Shown here: piece after piece, positions 24,501 through 38,015 of the stretch
Numbering within the stretch: the stretch's first letter is position 1
How the letters are laid out: the number at the start of each line of letters is the position of its first letter
From: Sipunculus nudus
Lineage: Eukaryota > Annelida > Sipuncula > Golfingiida > Sipunculidae
Assembly (NCBI GenBank): GCA_026874595.1
Contig: CM049306.1
Location: 101,943,142 to 102,007,141, forward strand
Length of the DNA stretch: 64,000 nucleotides
Reading direction: 5' to 3'
Program-made: the position numbers and the translations under genes
Notes under the pieces: generated by a model
Told to the model about the DNA's origin: nothing
What the model saw: only the letters and a program-made list of their open reading frames with translations
Databases searched by the model: none

Positions 24501-27500
24501 AGTTAAGTATTAAACCTTTCCTTTATGACAACTAAAGTGCAGTGGTTGTTTGTAAATAAATCCATTTCACAGACCATTTCACTATCCACAATGATTATCA
24601 AGATTCATCTTATTTGACTCAGGTTACACAAAAGAGCAGATATTGTATTAATAGTTATTTCAACTAACATTAAAATGACAGCTGTTTTTACATGTTGAGC
24701 AATTGTAATTAATATGGTAAAGTATTTAAATACTTTCCTTGCAATGCTCAGAGTTTGGTAGCCCTTGTTGATCAATGCAGTGTTTCCAGCTATTCCTTTG
24801 ATTGTAGCCCTAGTTATATCCAATCATGTAATAGTATAGAGGAATACCCCATATTTATTGTTATCTATTATTCTGTTATTTCTTCTGTAATAATATTTCG
24901 AGAATCTCACATCACACTACAGTGTGACAAGTTGAAACAATTTTCACATACTCTTTCTGCTCAGCATACCTTACCATTGTGTAGACAGGTATGGGGCTAA
25001 AACCATGTGTCAGGAAAGCTCACAGTGTGTGTTGCATATTTTAAAAGTATTAACGGGTAAGTTTGTAATGTTTTCAACAGAAATTGTAAGGCATTGAAGC
25101 CAAAACTGTTGTTGTCACTCTCCCCATATCTTTGTAAAAAATAAGTAAATACACAGCGGGAATTTTGTGTTCTGATGACAGAGTGGCTTGTGTAATGATT
25201 TGGAAATATTTGCTTTTCAATAGTTATTCTGATGGAGTTTGCAAATCTTCTTTAAATTTCTTCATTGTTAAAATATGAAGCTCTTGTTGAATGCAAATTG
25301 GAATAGTGTCCAATCTTGGGTTTCAGGACATGATGGATATGATTTAATATATATTTATTACATTTATAATTTAACTAAAAAATTCTGAAAGGTTGGAGCA
25401 TGGCTATACAAGAAACAAAATTAATCAAAACTTTCAATTTTCATGAGTTATTTAATGTATATAAATAATAGTCTTGTATATTTAGCCTACCAGCTAGAGT
25501 ATTTAAAAATTTTGTTCTAGTGTCTTTTAAAGGCCAAATAATAGTTTTCTTATTATTGTGTATCTTAAAAACAGTTGAAAAAAATATAAATAAAAATATA
25601 TGATATATAACAAACTTGTTTCTTTCTACCTTCATTGCCTTAATTTTTATCAGATATATTAGTAGAACTTGTGTGCTTTGCACAATTAGGTTTTCTGCCC
25701 CTCTACTCTTTTAATCATGATGCCCCAAGACCATGTCATTCATACCCATTTTCTATAAATATAAATAAGTTTGACAAGTAACTCCTGTGTTTAGCTTGTT
25801 CACATTTTCAAAACCAGTAGGCCTACAGACTGCTGTTTCTGCCTCCCAGACTAGATAATACTTCAAGAGCTACTGATTACCTGACTCCAGTGAGACTACA
25901 AGCTTTTAACCAATGGGTGGATCATCAGACCAGGGTAAAAATAAATCAGAATTTCATTGTAATTGAAATTAAAAATTAATTGAAACAGAATTAAATTGAA
26001 CTGAACCAAGAATTAAACTGGAAATTAGGCAGTCTTACATGTATCCGCCAAATCACAGAGGCATTGGTAAAGTAGGGCACTGAATGTCCCTGACACGAAT
26101 CTATATTTTGCCGCATCAGAGATGCCAATTTAACTCCTCACATATGTAAAGTTTTCATTAAAAAACAGACCTATCTGGTCTATGATGGATCTTTGTGAAA
26201 AAAAAATTATAGGTGGCGCCACCAGGTTTGTGTACAAGATAGAGGTATCCCAAAACCAGTGGACGTGAAATTTCAGGCTGATACATTAAACCATTCCTGA
26301 GAGAAATGCATGAAAGTAACGTACAAATACATGGTAGCAGGTGGTGCCACTTGTCTTGTGATTGAGAAATCTACCCAACACGGATGAACAATGTAAACAC
26401 CAATCCACTACTGAGAAAATGTGCATTCTAAAACAAGGGGCAAATGGGTCTCAGCACTCAGCTGAAGTTTGAAATTTTTGCAAATGCAAAATATGCAAAA
26501 TATTCTATTGTAATGTTTTTCATTTATATAAGCATATGAGAAGCTAAGAGGAAAGGGACCCTCCTACTTGGTTATAGTAAAGTTCTAAATATATGATTGC
26601 AAACTAATACTCTGACAAGACTGTAATGAAGAAAACCATAAAAGTTTTGAGATATTTTGATGCATATGAAAAATTTACAGATGGACAGGCAAGTGGAAAG
26701 AATGGACTAATACCTTTATTTCACTTTCAAGTAAATAATGAATTTAAGTTTATATTAAAGCCTATTTTTTTAGCATATCCACTATACAATTTTTATCTAA
26801 TTAATTTTTTTTATTTACAAGTTTTATAAATTTGTAATTAAAAAAATGAAAATATATGTTAAAATATCAGAATTCTAAGTTGCATCATTATTTATCAAGA
26901 GTGTAGCTCATATTGGGTAATATTATGCATACACATATATTTTATTATTTTTATATCACAAATGTTTAAATTGAATATAAAAGAAAATAATGCCACAAAA
27001 TGGGATCTCTAAGATTATTTCTTGAATCACAATAAAAAGTTTTGCTCATTGGAGTTTTCAGTACATGGTTAATTTTATTCACCAAGATTCAGTAAATTTG
27101 ATTAAATAAAAACCTCTTCAAATAAAGCACACACATTGTTGGTTGAATGAGGGACAAACAATAACATTGTGCTTATTATTATCTCAGCTGTAATTTATTG
27201 CTGGAATTAATAGTCAATTTCACACCTGGTGAAGTTTTTACTCTTCTGAAGTAAGGAATTTCTTATCTGATGAACCTCCACACTTTCATAGCAATTCTTT
27301 GTGGACACAATTAAATGTGCATTTTAGTCAATGTAACCCTGGTGGTACAATACAAAATCTAAAATTTTAGCATAGCCTAGAATAAGAATGAATCAAATAC
27401 AGAAAATTATAACATTCATCTAGTTTATGCACCATGTAAAGGCTGTACTACTCAAGGTGGGCTAGATATAACAACACTTGACATGGTGTATGAAAACTTG

Positions 27501-27632
27501 AATAAAAGCTACTCTTTTCAATCAATTCCTTTGAAATTTCAGATTTTTAAAGATGAAACACTTATGTATAACTGCTGTGAAAACTAGATATTTCTTGGCA
27601 CCGCAGGTACATTAGTATCCCTAGACAATTAA

Positions 27633-27652
27633 CCCCCCCCCCCCCCCCCCCC
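27633..27652 (+). repeat. Homopolymer C run
   Basis: Twenty consecutive C (20-mer), next to the 3' subterminal inverted repeat of the family C element. Length is likely to vary and to be a sequencing risk. Confidence 0.9.
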
Positions 27653-27703
27653 AGCCCTTGATAAGATGCATCTAACCTGTAAGTTTGGTGACTACCAACA
27701 ATT

Positions 27704-30289
27704 TTTTAGCTCAGCTGACTATAAGTCATCTGAGCTATAGTCGTGGTCCTTCGTCCGTCCGTCTATCCGTAGATGTGGCACGTTTTGAAACTGTAAGACC
27801 TAAGAATCCAAAATTCGGCATAGTGTTAGATGTCCCCAAGATCTCCTACCAAGCCAAAAACTGGGTCTTTGCAACTTTGTTCCTTTGAGAAATTAAGGAA
27901 ACACCTCAATTTTTTATTAAAAACCTATTTTCACACTCCAGGGCTGCCTAATATCAAAACCACTCATCTGTTTTTCCTCATATTTACCATAAATATTCCT
28001 CTGTATAGTTCCTATGTACATGCCTGAAATTATGTCTGTATTATATAATTTAAGAAAGTTATGGGCCAGAACATAATGCATTTTGTAAAAAATCAGGAAA
28101 GATATTTGATCACTTAACACAAAACTTGTTAAAGCTATGGACTTTTTTTCAAGTAATATAACTTTAAGTAATCAAAATTAAATTGTATACCCAAAATTAG
28201 ATCAAAATCTTTAAAATGTTTTAAAATATTAACCAAACAAAAAATTGGAACCTTAAATTTTGCCTAACTTTGACCATGGCACGTTTTTTTTCTGTAAGTA
28301 CTGTGGATTTAATTTTCTTAGCATGTTTTTGTTAGCATTTTGTCTGTTAACACCAAAAATTTGAAACCAGTTGATCAAAAACTGTAGATTTTATTCAAGT
28401 TTCCAAGCACCATGTAACATTGTTTACATCAGGCTAGTGTTATGCAGTTTGCGAGAGCTCAGCTCCCCAGCTTAAGCTCTCAGTTCCTAAAATTTGGCAT
28501 ACAATTTGATGTCTCCAAAATTCCCTACCATGCCAAGAATTTGGTCACTATGACCTAATACCTTTGAGATATTAATGAAAAACTACATTTTTCCATTAAA
28601 AACCCATTGTTACACTTCAATACTGCCTAATATCAAAACCACCGATCTGACTTTAATCATATATAATATGCATGTTTTCCTATACATTCTCTGTGCACAC
28701 GCCAGAAATGATGTCAGTATTGTGTAATTGTTTTAAGTTATGGGCCCAAACATAATGCACTTTGTAAAAAATCAAGAAATATATTTACTCCCTTAACAAG
28801 GGGCTTGCTGAAGCTAGAGATTTTTTGTCAGGGATGTAACATTATTTAATCAAGATTCAATTGAATACCCAAAATTAGTTCTGAATTTTTCAAATTTTAT
28901 AAGTTATTAGTATAAATATAAAATTAGTACCTTAAATTTTGCCCAACTTTGACCATTTCACTTTTGTTTCATGTGAGCTCTGTTTATATAATTTTCATAT
29001 CATGCACACATAAAGATTTCAGCTTTTTAGTTTAGAAAGCTGAAAGAAATTGGCCAAAAATTGTAGCTTTTATTAATGTTTTTATGAGACCATGTCAGAC
29101 CTTGGCTCTCTCCAGCCACTCTTGAGTCACCTGTATGTTGACCTTGTTGAACTTTCAGCAAATTATGCACGCTTGAGGCCAGGCATGTACTGGGGCAGCA
29201 AGTCAGCTTATGGCCAGCCACAGTTGATCCAGGTGTCCAACCCAACTCATCTAGTAGTTTTAACCAACAACATAACAATAAACAATAAATTAATCAATTT
29301 TTATTGGTTTTTAATAACAAATTAAAGAAAAATAGAAAAGGAATTTGTTAGTTTATAATAATAGGGAATTAACTTGCAGTTACTGATGATAAAAGAATCT
29401 TGTATCAATGGATAGAATGTCACTTATTCCAAATAACACCATGCAGTCACCTATGGCATTTTTCAGTTCAATTTTAATAATAAAAAAGTAAATCATATTA
29501 TTTGTTACTAATCATTAGGGATCATATGAAGGAAATTAATGATAGACAAAGATGCAGTTGATAATATTAATCTAGATTCCTGCTGTGTCTAGTGTGTACA
29601 TTGATGTGAAATTAGTCCAAAATAAATATATCACATTTATTTTTTGAATATAAATAAAAGCCATAAAACCAGGTACTTATGATCATTATTTAAATGTGTG
29701 AATTTTGTACATTCTGGATTCTCAACACCATTGTTTGGTGAAAACTGAATAAATACCAGACATGGTGGGTATACTTTGCAATTGTATTTAAATACGAATA
29801 TGAATATGTACTCCATTATAAAATTTCTTGCATAAAGAATGGGAATTCAGGTAAAAATGAAAGTATATGAATACCAGTGCAAATACTTTACAAATGTATT
29901 CATGAATGCATTCATGAATATATTCTTTAATATTATTTTAATAATCATTTCAGATATATTTCATTTTAAAAATCATACGATTCTCTTATAATTTTTATTA
30001 AAATTATATCTGGGACAATATTTGTAAATTTTTTAATAAATAGTTAAACTCTTATATTATATGTTCTGCTTATAAGTTATATGGCCAAGTCAAAATCTGT
30101 GTGACAATAGTACTCTATTTGTTAATAAAATAAATGAAATCAATTCTCTTCTCTGTCTCCAAAGGTACTATCAAAATCATACATAAGCTTAACAACAACA
30201 ACTCATAATACAGCTTATACTTATTACCACACAAAACCAGCATGTGCCTCATTTCTAAATCATATTTTTTATCATATATAACAGCTGAG
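27704..30289 (+). mobile_element. Family B' element (long subfamily), 3' tip missing
   Basis: Closely similar over its whole length to 55761-58350. Starts TTTTTTAGCTCAGCTGACT with the paired AGTCATCTGAGCT. The body holds two related modules of about 700 bp (near 27780-28430 and 28440-29080), each with a GGCATA..TTAGATGTC-type opening and a TTTTGC(C)CAACTTTGACCAT block, then a unique AT-rich half. It stops at ACAGCTGAG; the last 25 or so bases with the palindrome and CCTTGT are absent. It sits inside family C. Confidence 0.7.
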
Positions 30290-32049
30290 GTGACTGTACC
30301 ACAAATTCTTTTTGAGTTATTGCCCCAATATCATTTTTGCATAATCGCCACTGTGACCTTGAAAAATGCATCAAGGTCATCCATGTTCAAACTTGACCTA
30401 GATGTTGATAAGATGCATCAAACCTGTGGGTTTGGTGACTGTACCTCAAATTCTTACAAAGTTATTGCGTTAACATCATTTTAACAAGAAAACGACACAA
30501 GGTGGCACCACCTGTCTTCTGCAAAAGACAAAGCTTTCCAAGATCTTTCGTCAATTTGATTTTTGGATCATTCCATGTATCCCTTACTGAGATTTTACAG
30601 ATTTTTTGTGAATTTCCCCAAATATGGGAATATTCAAGGTCAAGGCCACTCTCATAGGAAAGGTCATGACCCCAATTTAAATAAACATCATCCCATAACC
30701 CATATATCTATGTATATGCATAATATAAAAGAAATATTTCCATTAGTTTTTGACTTATAATGCTCACAGTACTGTCAAGTGGCAAATTTGGGGGTATTTA
30801 AAGGCACTAAAACAAGTAGAGAATGATAGGTGGTGCCACCAGTTTCTGGAACATGACAACCCTATCCATGATCTTTGATCAACTTGATTTTGGGATCAAT
30901 CCATGCAAGATTTCTTGAGATATTCAAGAATTTGTGTGATTTTCCCCCAAATTGGATCTATTCAAGGTCAAGGACACTCTCCTAGTAAAGGTCATGACCT
31001 CATTTTGAATAGGCGTCTTCCTCTCACCCATATCTATACATATACCAAGTTTGGTAAAGATCTGTGAAATATTTTTTGAGTTATCGCACCAACAAGATTT
31101 ATATGTGGCGGCGGCATCGGGACCAGCATGAAAACATAGTATTCCCCGACTTTGTCTAGGGATACAATTAAAGCAACAGTGCTTACAGGGGAAAAACGTG
31201 CCATTGCCAAAGCTGGACAAAATTTTAGTTATTGATTTTTTATTTATGCTAACTTGAAAATTTTTTCAAAATTCAGATCTAATTTTGGGTAAACAACTGA
31301 ATCTTGATTAAATAAATTATATCCCTGAAAAACAAGGCCTACAGGCCTAATGCGAACCTGTGCATATGGATATACACCAGGTATAACGCTTCAGTGCTGA
31401 ACCACTACTTTTCATATATATGAACAATGCAAGTACTAAACATTTTGAACAAGAAACAATACACAAACATCACTGCTGAAATTCTGGCATGGGTGCACAC
31501 AACACAAAAATTATTGTAGGTGGCACCACCAGTCTTGTATACAACAAAGCTATTTGACATGTACACATATGCCCAATTTCAGGCTGATATATCAAATTCT
31601 TCTGTAGAGAAAAGCAGGCAAATACACTTTGCAAAAGTCATTGTAGATGGCGACACCTGTCTTGTGAACGAGAAAGCCATAAAAACACAGACAGGTCAGA
31701 ATATCAGGCCAATACATCAAACTTACCTTGAGTCTGATGCACTGGGCTGACCCGGCTTAGGTGAGAAAGGCTGTTGCCCCCGAGTGTACTGTGACAAATT
31801 ACTGGCTCAGGCTACTGCACTGAGTGAACTCTTGACCTGCACCTGGCTAGACTGAGTGAATTTTTGACCTGTACCTGGCTGCACTGAGTGAACTCTTGAC
31901 CTGTTGCATAATCTGAAACAGTTGGCAGTCTGCCAAAGCCATAAATAAATCCAGGCTGACCTTTTGCCTATTGCCAAATCTGGAATAGTAGCCACACAAT
32001 TGCATAAGCTCACAGATTGGCTCCATATGCAGCCCTGAGGGGCTTGACA

Positions 32050-32137
32050 CCCATGAAGTGATCACATGATACTCATGAGGTGATCACATGCTACCCATGA
32101 GATGATCACATGCTGCCCATGAGGTGATCACATGCCT
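32050..32137. repeat. 22-bp tandem array
   Basis: Four imperfect units of CCCATGAGGTGATCACATGC type, each with a TGATCA palindrome. It lies inside the family D element. Confidence 0.75.
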
Positions 32138-32929
32138 TATGCTTGGCTGCACTGACTGAACTGTTGACCTATATTTGGCTGCACTGAATGAACTCTTGAT
32201 CTGTTGCCAAATCTGAAACAGTTGGCAGTTTCTCAACCTATTCAAGAAACGTACACAATCTTGGCCTGTTATGTAACTCTGCTAAAATTTATCCAACACA
32301 AACCATTTGAACAAACTTGAGAGGGCTCGCCTCTGGGATCATTTCTGTAAAATTTGGACAATTTGGCTTGACTGTTTACAAGAAGAAGACTTTTACAAGT
32401 TTTTTTCAGCTTTTTCCTTGTAAAATCTAAGTAAATGCAGATAGCAAAAATAAGATGAATCCATCAACATTTGATATGTGACAGATAATTGCATAACATT
32501 TGGGGATGGTAGCTCCTGCTATTCCTGAGAAATTATGAGTTAGTGTACAGATGATATGTAATATCATAAATCTACATTTTTTAAAAGCTTTTAAAAACAT
32601 TCTTGTCAATATTTTCCATAGATAACCTGAAATCTAAATGTCTAGAGGCATGATGTAATGGATGCTGATAAACTGGTGCTAGGCTAGATGTATCTGCTTC
32701 ACACAGCTAACATATTTGGTAAAATGACTCAATTCAATCTTTATAATTCAGCCAAATTCATTTTTTGGAACCATAAAAGACAATTATTATAAGAATGATT
32801 CAGGGAATTATTCTTGCAAAATATTAAACAAACTGGCCTCAGTATCATCATCAGTCGAAAAACGTTTTGTAGGTTTATAACTCATATGGGAAAATACAAC
32901 AAAATGGCAAAGTTCAGCTTCCCATAACT

Positions 32930-33510
32930 CAGCCAAAAATCATTGAATCAAAAACATTTGAACAAACTTGAATTATCAACATCTAAGGATAATTAATGTG
33001 TGAGATTTAAGAATTTGGCCCAGTGGTTTTTGAGTAGAAGATTTTTGTAGCCACTTAGCTAACATGGGCTGTTATGGCATATGACTAAATTCAGCTTCCC
33101 ATAACTCAGCCAAAAGTCACTGAACTGAGACCATTTGAACAAACTTGAATTATCAACATCTAAGGATAATTAATGTATGAGATTTAAGAATTTGCCCCAG
33201 TGGTTGTTGAGAAGAAGATTTTTGTAGCCACTTAGCTAAAATTGGCTGTTATGGCATATGACTAAATTCAGATCCCCACAACTCAGCCAAAAGTCACTGA
33301 ACTGAAACCATTTGAACAAACTTGAATTATCAACATCTAAAGATAATTAATGTGTGAGATTTAAGAATTTGGCCCAGTGGTTTTTGAGAAGAAGATTTTT
33401 GTAGCCACTTAGCTTAAATGGGCTGTTATGGCATATGACTAAATTCAGCTTCCCATAACTTAGCCAAAAGTCACTGAACTGAGACCATTTGAACAAACTT
33501 CAGAAAACAC
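32930..33510. repeat. 177-bp tandem array
   Basis: The marker AACAAACTTGAATTATC starts at 32961, 33138 and 33315, with a partial match at 33492, a period of exactly 177. Each unit also has AACTCAGCCAAAAGTCACTG and GGCCCAGTGGTTTTTGAG. It forms the core of the minus-strand family D element. Confidence 0.85.
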
Positions 33511-35203
33511 TACCCTAGGATCATTTCTGTGCGATATTAAACAATTTGGCCATTTTGTTTCAGAGAAGAAGTTATTTGTAGCTGTCAGTGTGATACGGGC
33601 ACTGATGACCCTGTACAAAAAAGGCTGATGCAGGTGGTGCCACCAATACCTTTTTCAGATATGACTCATGTGACCAACATTGGCATAAAATTTGGTGATG
33701 ATAGCTCCAGCCGTTTCTGAGATTTAAATTTTAATATGCTTTTTTGCACAGGTAACAAAGTTCAACCTCCTGTAACTCAGCCAAATATCTCCGAACTGGA
33801 ACCATTCGAACAAACTTGAGAAAGATTGTTCCAGGGATCATTTCTGTGAAATATTGGACAATTTGGCTGGACAGTTTCAGAGAAGAAGATTTTTAAAGTT
33901 TTTAAGCTTTTTCCCTATAAAATCGAAGAAAATGCATTTAGAAAAAAAATAAACAAAATCTGATATAGTTTTTTGGATGACTGAATATTTGCAAAAAATT
34001 TGGTGATGCTAGCTCCTGCCGTTTTTGAGACAGCTATGGTTAACATACAGATGACGCACGACACACGACGCATGACGGACGACGCCCCACCATCGCATAA
34101 GCTCACAGGTTCGCTAAAAAGTCTCCAGCTTCAGCAATTCTCATGTTAAGTGAGTAAAAAAAAATGCATTATATTTGGGCCCATAACTTCAAAACAATAC
34201 ACAATTCTGATCTTATTATTGGTATGTTCATAGAAAATGTACAGAAGAATATGGATACTAAATATGATCAAAAACAGATAAGTGGTTTTGATATTTGGCA
34301 GCCTTGAAGTGTAACAATGGCTTTTTTTATGGAAACAGAGGTTTTTCCTTAATATCCTGAAGGAAAGAATTTCTAGTGACCCATTTTGGGTATGGTAGGT
34401 GATTTAGGGGACATCAAACTGTAATCAAATTTTTTGATTCATAGGTTGAGAGGTATCAAAAAGTGCCCTGTTAACGGACGGCCAGACAGATGATGGACAA
34501 AGGACCACGACTATAACTCAGATGACATATAGTCAGCTGAGCTAAAAACAGCATTCCAGGTTGGGCCACTTGTCTGGTCAATAACAAAGCTATCCAAGAC
34601 AGAAAAACATGCAAAATTTCAGGCTGATAGGTACATCCACTTTTTCTGATATTAGCTATTTTAACCCTAAGCAATCATATGGATGAACACCCCACAAAAA
34701 CAATTTCAGATGGCGCCATCAGTCTTGAGTACAAGATGGAGTATCTAAGATCTGTGGACATGCACAATTCCAGGCCAATATGGCAAACTACTGCTTAGAA
34801 TAGGTCACTAATTTGTTCTATGAAAAGGGGAAGATAGTTGGTGCAACCTGTCTGGTCTACAAGAATACTCTACAAGATGAATGGACATGCCAAATTTTAG
34901 ACCAATACATGAAACCACTCCTGCAATATGAGCAATTTTCACCCAAAGCAAATCATGGATGGATGACACGCAAAAATGATAGCAGATGGCACCACCAGTC
35001 TTGGTGGCGCCACTTGTCTGTTCTACAACAAAGCTATCCAAGACAGAAAAACATGCAAAATTTCAGGCTGATATGTACATCCACTCCTGAGATATCAGCA
35101 ATTTTCACTCAAAGCATTGGGACGGATAGACACCATGCAAAAACATTTGCAGATGGTACAGTATCAGCAAAACTCTGTTTTGGTGGATTTGGCAGTTACA
35201 TAC

Positions 35204-36208
35204 AATAAGAACTGAATTAAAAGTTGTAAGGCCCAGGATAACTGTGTTGATGATAAACATAGTTTTTTAATTCTTATACATTCATTAGATGGTGCTAATT
35301 GAGTTGGTAAACAGACTTTTCAGGTTGGGTAACTTGAATTCTAGAGGGAACTCTTTTTATTATCCAGTAGAAATGCACTCTAAACATGGAAAATGTTTGT
35401 AAAGAACAGATATATAGATGAACATTATAAACATAGTACCAAAAACAAGGATGAGTCTTCTAAAATTCAGTTAGTAACAGCTTACAGGTCACGTCTTTGA
35501 TATGGCAATGCTTTCATTCACCGTCTATATCTTGCACTGAAATGTAGGCTCTTCTGGTGTCAAGTTGTCTTGACTTTATAAGCAAAACAAATGTTTGCAA
35601 GGACAGCAGAAAAAGAGAACAAATGAAGCAGATTTAGCAGTATTCTTGAATTCCCTACATCTGGCTTTGTTTATATAAAGACTACACAATGTTACTTTGA
35701 TAAAAACAGAGCTGTGGTTGCCTAATCCTATCTTACATTTCCACTAGTATTGTAAACCAAGGCAAACATGTGGGTTATATTATATAATAGTAAAGAATTG
35801 TGAGATACCCTGTTTGTTTCATATATGAAAGTTGTATTTCCTTTGGGCTGTTTTGCATGTACAATCCTTACAGGATAGAGAGCATCTAACTGAGACATGT
35901 ATATCAAGCATATCTGCTGTACATCTGCAGCTCATAGGAGCATCACAAGCTTCCATCATGCTTTTTGAAGAAAAGTTCTTCAGATTTAGGGTGTTTAGTA
36001 CAGAGTACTTTTGTGCATTCACAGACACATACATACACATTCACAAGTCCACATCAATGAAAATTTTACATATGACACTGCTACAAATTTGTTGCACAAG
36101 TTCTCAGGCACAGTAAGAAAAAGTTTTTGGATTCTATTTCAGTGAATTAGCTAGGTGTTTACAGTTGTGCATCAGGAGACCAGTAACTCGAGGCATATAC
36201 AGTTTACA
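35204..36208. other. Unassigned stretch between repeat copies
   Basis: AT-rich sequence without recognised repeats or exons. Frames of 94 codons on + (35832-36116) and 73 on - overlap each other and look like chance. Confidence 0.45.
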
Positions 36209-37651
36209 ACTAGAATATGAGTAGTCCACAAGCGACTACATGTATCTGTTGGACGGGTGAAGTGAGGCATGGATTGAGTGGCAAGGGGAAATAGAGTGAG
36301 GTCTGTTGCATATTAGCATGGCTGTCTGCTGCCAAAATGTGTATGTAGGTGGCACCACCTGCCACACAATCCAGAAAGCTATCCAAGTTGTATACATATG
36401 CAAAATTTTAGGCAGACAAGTCAACCCACTGCTTGTATATGAGTGGTTTTATCCCACAGCAGACAAACAGAAGGACGCTGTGCAAAAGTGGTTGCAGGTG
36501 GTGCCACCTATTTTGTATATGATTAAGAGCTCTGCGAGATCAATACACATGCAAAATTTCAGGGGGATATGTCAAACCAGTCCTGAGATTAGCATGGATG
36601 TCTGCAGTGTAAACATTAATGAAGGTGGCGCCACCTGCCACAAAATGGAGAAAGCTATCCAAGATGTATATACATGCCAAATTTTAGGCAGATAATTCAA
36701 ACTACTGCCCAGATATGAGTGACTTTATTCCACAGCAGACAAACAGATGGACGCTGTGCAAAAATGGTTGCAGGTGGCGCCACAAGTTTTGCGCAAGATA
36801 AAGAGCTGTGCGAGATCTATACACATGCAAAATTTCAGGATACATAAATACAGTCCTGAGATATAAGCCTGGATGTCTGCAGCCTGAACGTGAATGTAGG
36901 TGGCACCACCTATCATAAAATCAAGAAAGCTATCCAGGCTGTATACACATGCAAAATTTCAGGTGGATAAGTCCAACCTCTGCAGAGATATGAGTGATTT
37001 TATCCCAAGGCAGATGAACAGATGGACACTGTGCAAAAATGGTTGCAGGTGGCGCCACAAGTTTTGCGTAAGATAAAGAGCTATGCGAGATCTATACACA
37101 TGCAAAATTTCAGGAGGATACAAAAATACAGTCCTGAGATATAAGCCTGGATGTCTGCAGCCTGAATGTTAATGTAGGTGGCACCACCTATCATAAAATC
37201 AAGAAAGCTATCCAGGCTGTATACACATGCAAAATTTCAGGTGGATAAGTCCAACCTCTGCAGAGATATGAGTGATTTTATCCCAAGGCAGATGAACAGA
37301 TGGACACTGTGCAAGAGTGTTTGTGGGTGGCACCACCATTTTGTGTGTGTGTTATAAAGCTATCCAAGGTCTACATTTGTGCAAAATGTTTAGCCAGATT
37401 GGTCAAATGAGTCCAAAGATATGTGGGTTAATGTGTCAAAAAAGACTCACAGATGGATGCACTGGAGAGAGGAAAGGTCAGAGGTCAACGCAAAATATTT
37501 TGGCACCAGTTCACATGTGTCCCAATAATGGTGTAAAATTTCGGAAAAATTTATCCAGGTGTCTCAGAGTTCTATTCCGGAAACGAACGCGGCAGTAGCG
37601 GAACCGCAGTAAAAAACATAGTATCTGCAAAACTTTGTTTTGGCCAATACA
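36209..37651 (-). mobile_element. Family A element (minus)
   Basis: On - the start is TGTATTGGCCAAAAC with GTTTTGCAGATAC as the paired arm. The core of about 280-bp units carries GGTGGCGCCACC-type palindromes. The 3' end, read on +, is ACTAG at 36209 followed by the hairpin GTAGTCC/GCGACTAC. Flanks are AATT on one side and TGTAAAC on the other. It is more diverged than the copies at 39907 and 48759. Confidence 0.75.
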
Positions 37652-38015
37652 ATTACTATGCACTGGACTTCAAAGCTAGTTAATCAGTCACGTTTCCTCA
37701 AACAGAGGACAACCGTTTGACAGAGGTTTGGTTACAGTTTCATCTGTGCTAGCTGGTCTGACCCTCTGTCTGTTTGTAGGTCTGATGCAAGAGATCTCAA
37801 GAGGTTTCAGTGAAATTTTATGGACAGGACTTAATACACCTAGACGAAAGAGTTCATTAAATTTCAGACAAGAGAGTAAACATAATGCGAACACAAGATG
37901 GATTTTGTTGGGATTTATACATGCAAATCCTAGCAAGGTGCTGACCCCTGGTGGAGACACTGGTACCATCAGATGGATCCAAACACCAAGATAAGCTGGA
38001 CGAGGCAGTGAGAAA

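Larger units (their letters stand above)
20552..26015. other. Intergenic region downstream of DSTYK
   Basis: AT-rich sequence between the DSTYK stop and the nested repeats. The first several hundred bases are presumably DSTYK 3' UTR. Several short frames exist, the longest 143 codons at 22170-22601. None shows domain-like composition or splice support. A possible hydrolase relic on - near 21236-21560 is listed separately. No other gene is recognised. Confidence 0.5.
27583..31166 (-). mobile_element. Family C element (minus) inserted in B, itself carrying a B insertion
   Basis: On - the start is TGTATCCCTAGAC, pairing imperfectly with GTCGGGGAATAC, followed by a GCCGCCGCC run as in family A. 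At the 3' side GTCTAGGGATAC (27615-27626 read in reverse) repeats the 5' arm inverted, then a small GTACC/GGTGC hairpin and ATATCTAGT. The core has AAGGTCA-rich units (for example 30355-30480 and 30640-31010) and a 20-base C run. Flanks TTTAAT and TTTCAC join to give the target seen intact at about 10108-10117. Removing the inner B copy (27704-30289) leaves about 1.0 kb. Confidence 0.7.
31332..34117 (-). mobile_element. Family D element (minus) inserted in B, with a 177-bp tandem core
   Basis: On - the start is TAGCGAACCTGTGAGCTTAT followed by GCGATGGTGGGGCGTCGTC. The end is GGTTCGC (inverted GCGAACC), AT, AGGCCT-GT-AGGCCT and TGT. The flanking T run belongs to family B, which resumes at 31331. 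The core comprises four 177-bp units, a short 22-bp array and TGACCTG/CACTGAGTGAAC-type repeats. Its ends match 230-1106, whose core is a different repeat. Confidence 0.7.
26433..34547 (-). mobile_element. Family B element (minus), split by C and D insertions
   Basis: Three blocks align in order with the copy at 9489-13183: 34547-34118 (5' end, hairpin AGCTCAGCTGACT / AGTCATCTGAGTT), 31331-31167 (middle) and 27582-26433 (3' part, ending CAGCTGAG, GACCCAT-like palindrome and CCTTGT). The gaps are exactly a family D element (31332-34117) and a family C element (27583-31166). Rejoining the flanks restores the uninterrupted sequence seen near 9940 and 10085-10140. Confidence 0.7.
26016..35203 (-). 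mobile_element. Family A element (minus), split by a family B insertion: outer shell of a four-level nest
   Basis: Family A sequence on - occurs at 34548-35203 (5' side) and 26016-26432 (3' side). The 5' side ends in AAAACAGAGTTTTGCTGATAC on the minus strand, matching the A 5' hairpin, then has a small disruption near 35191. The 3' side has the inverted GTATCCGCCAAA (read on +) near 26041 and a diverged AACTGG terminus at 26016. Both parts carry GGTGGCGCCACC-type palindromes and CAAAATTTCAGGCTGATA blocks. Between them lies family B on -. This is the oldest and most diverged layer; outer boundaries are good to about 10 bp. Confidence 0.6.

Noticed and set aside
24605-25000. Overlapping 72- and 81-codon frames on both strands
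   Set aside because: No similarity recognised, no splice signals in phase, ordinary AT-rich background.
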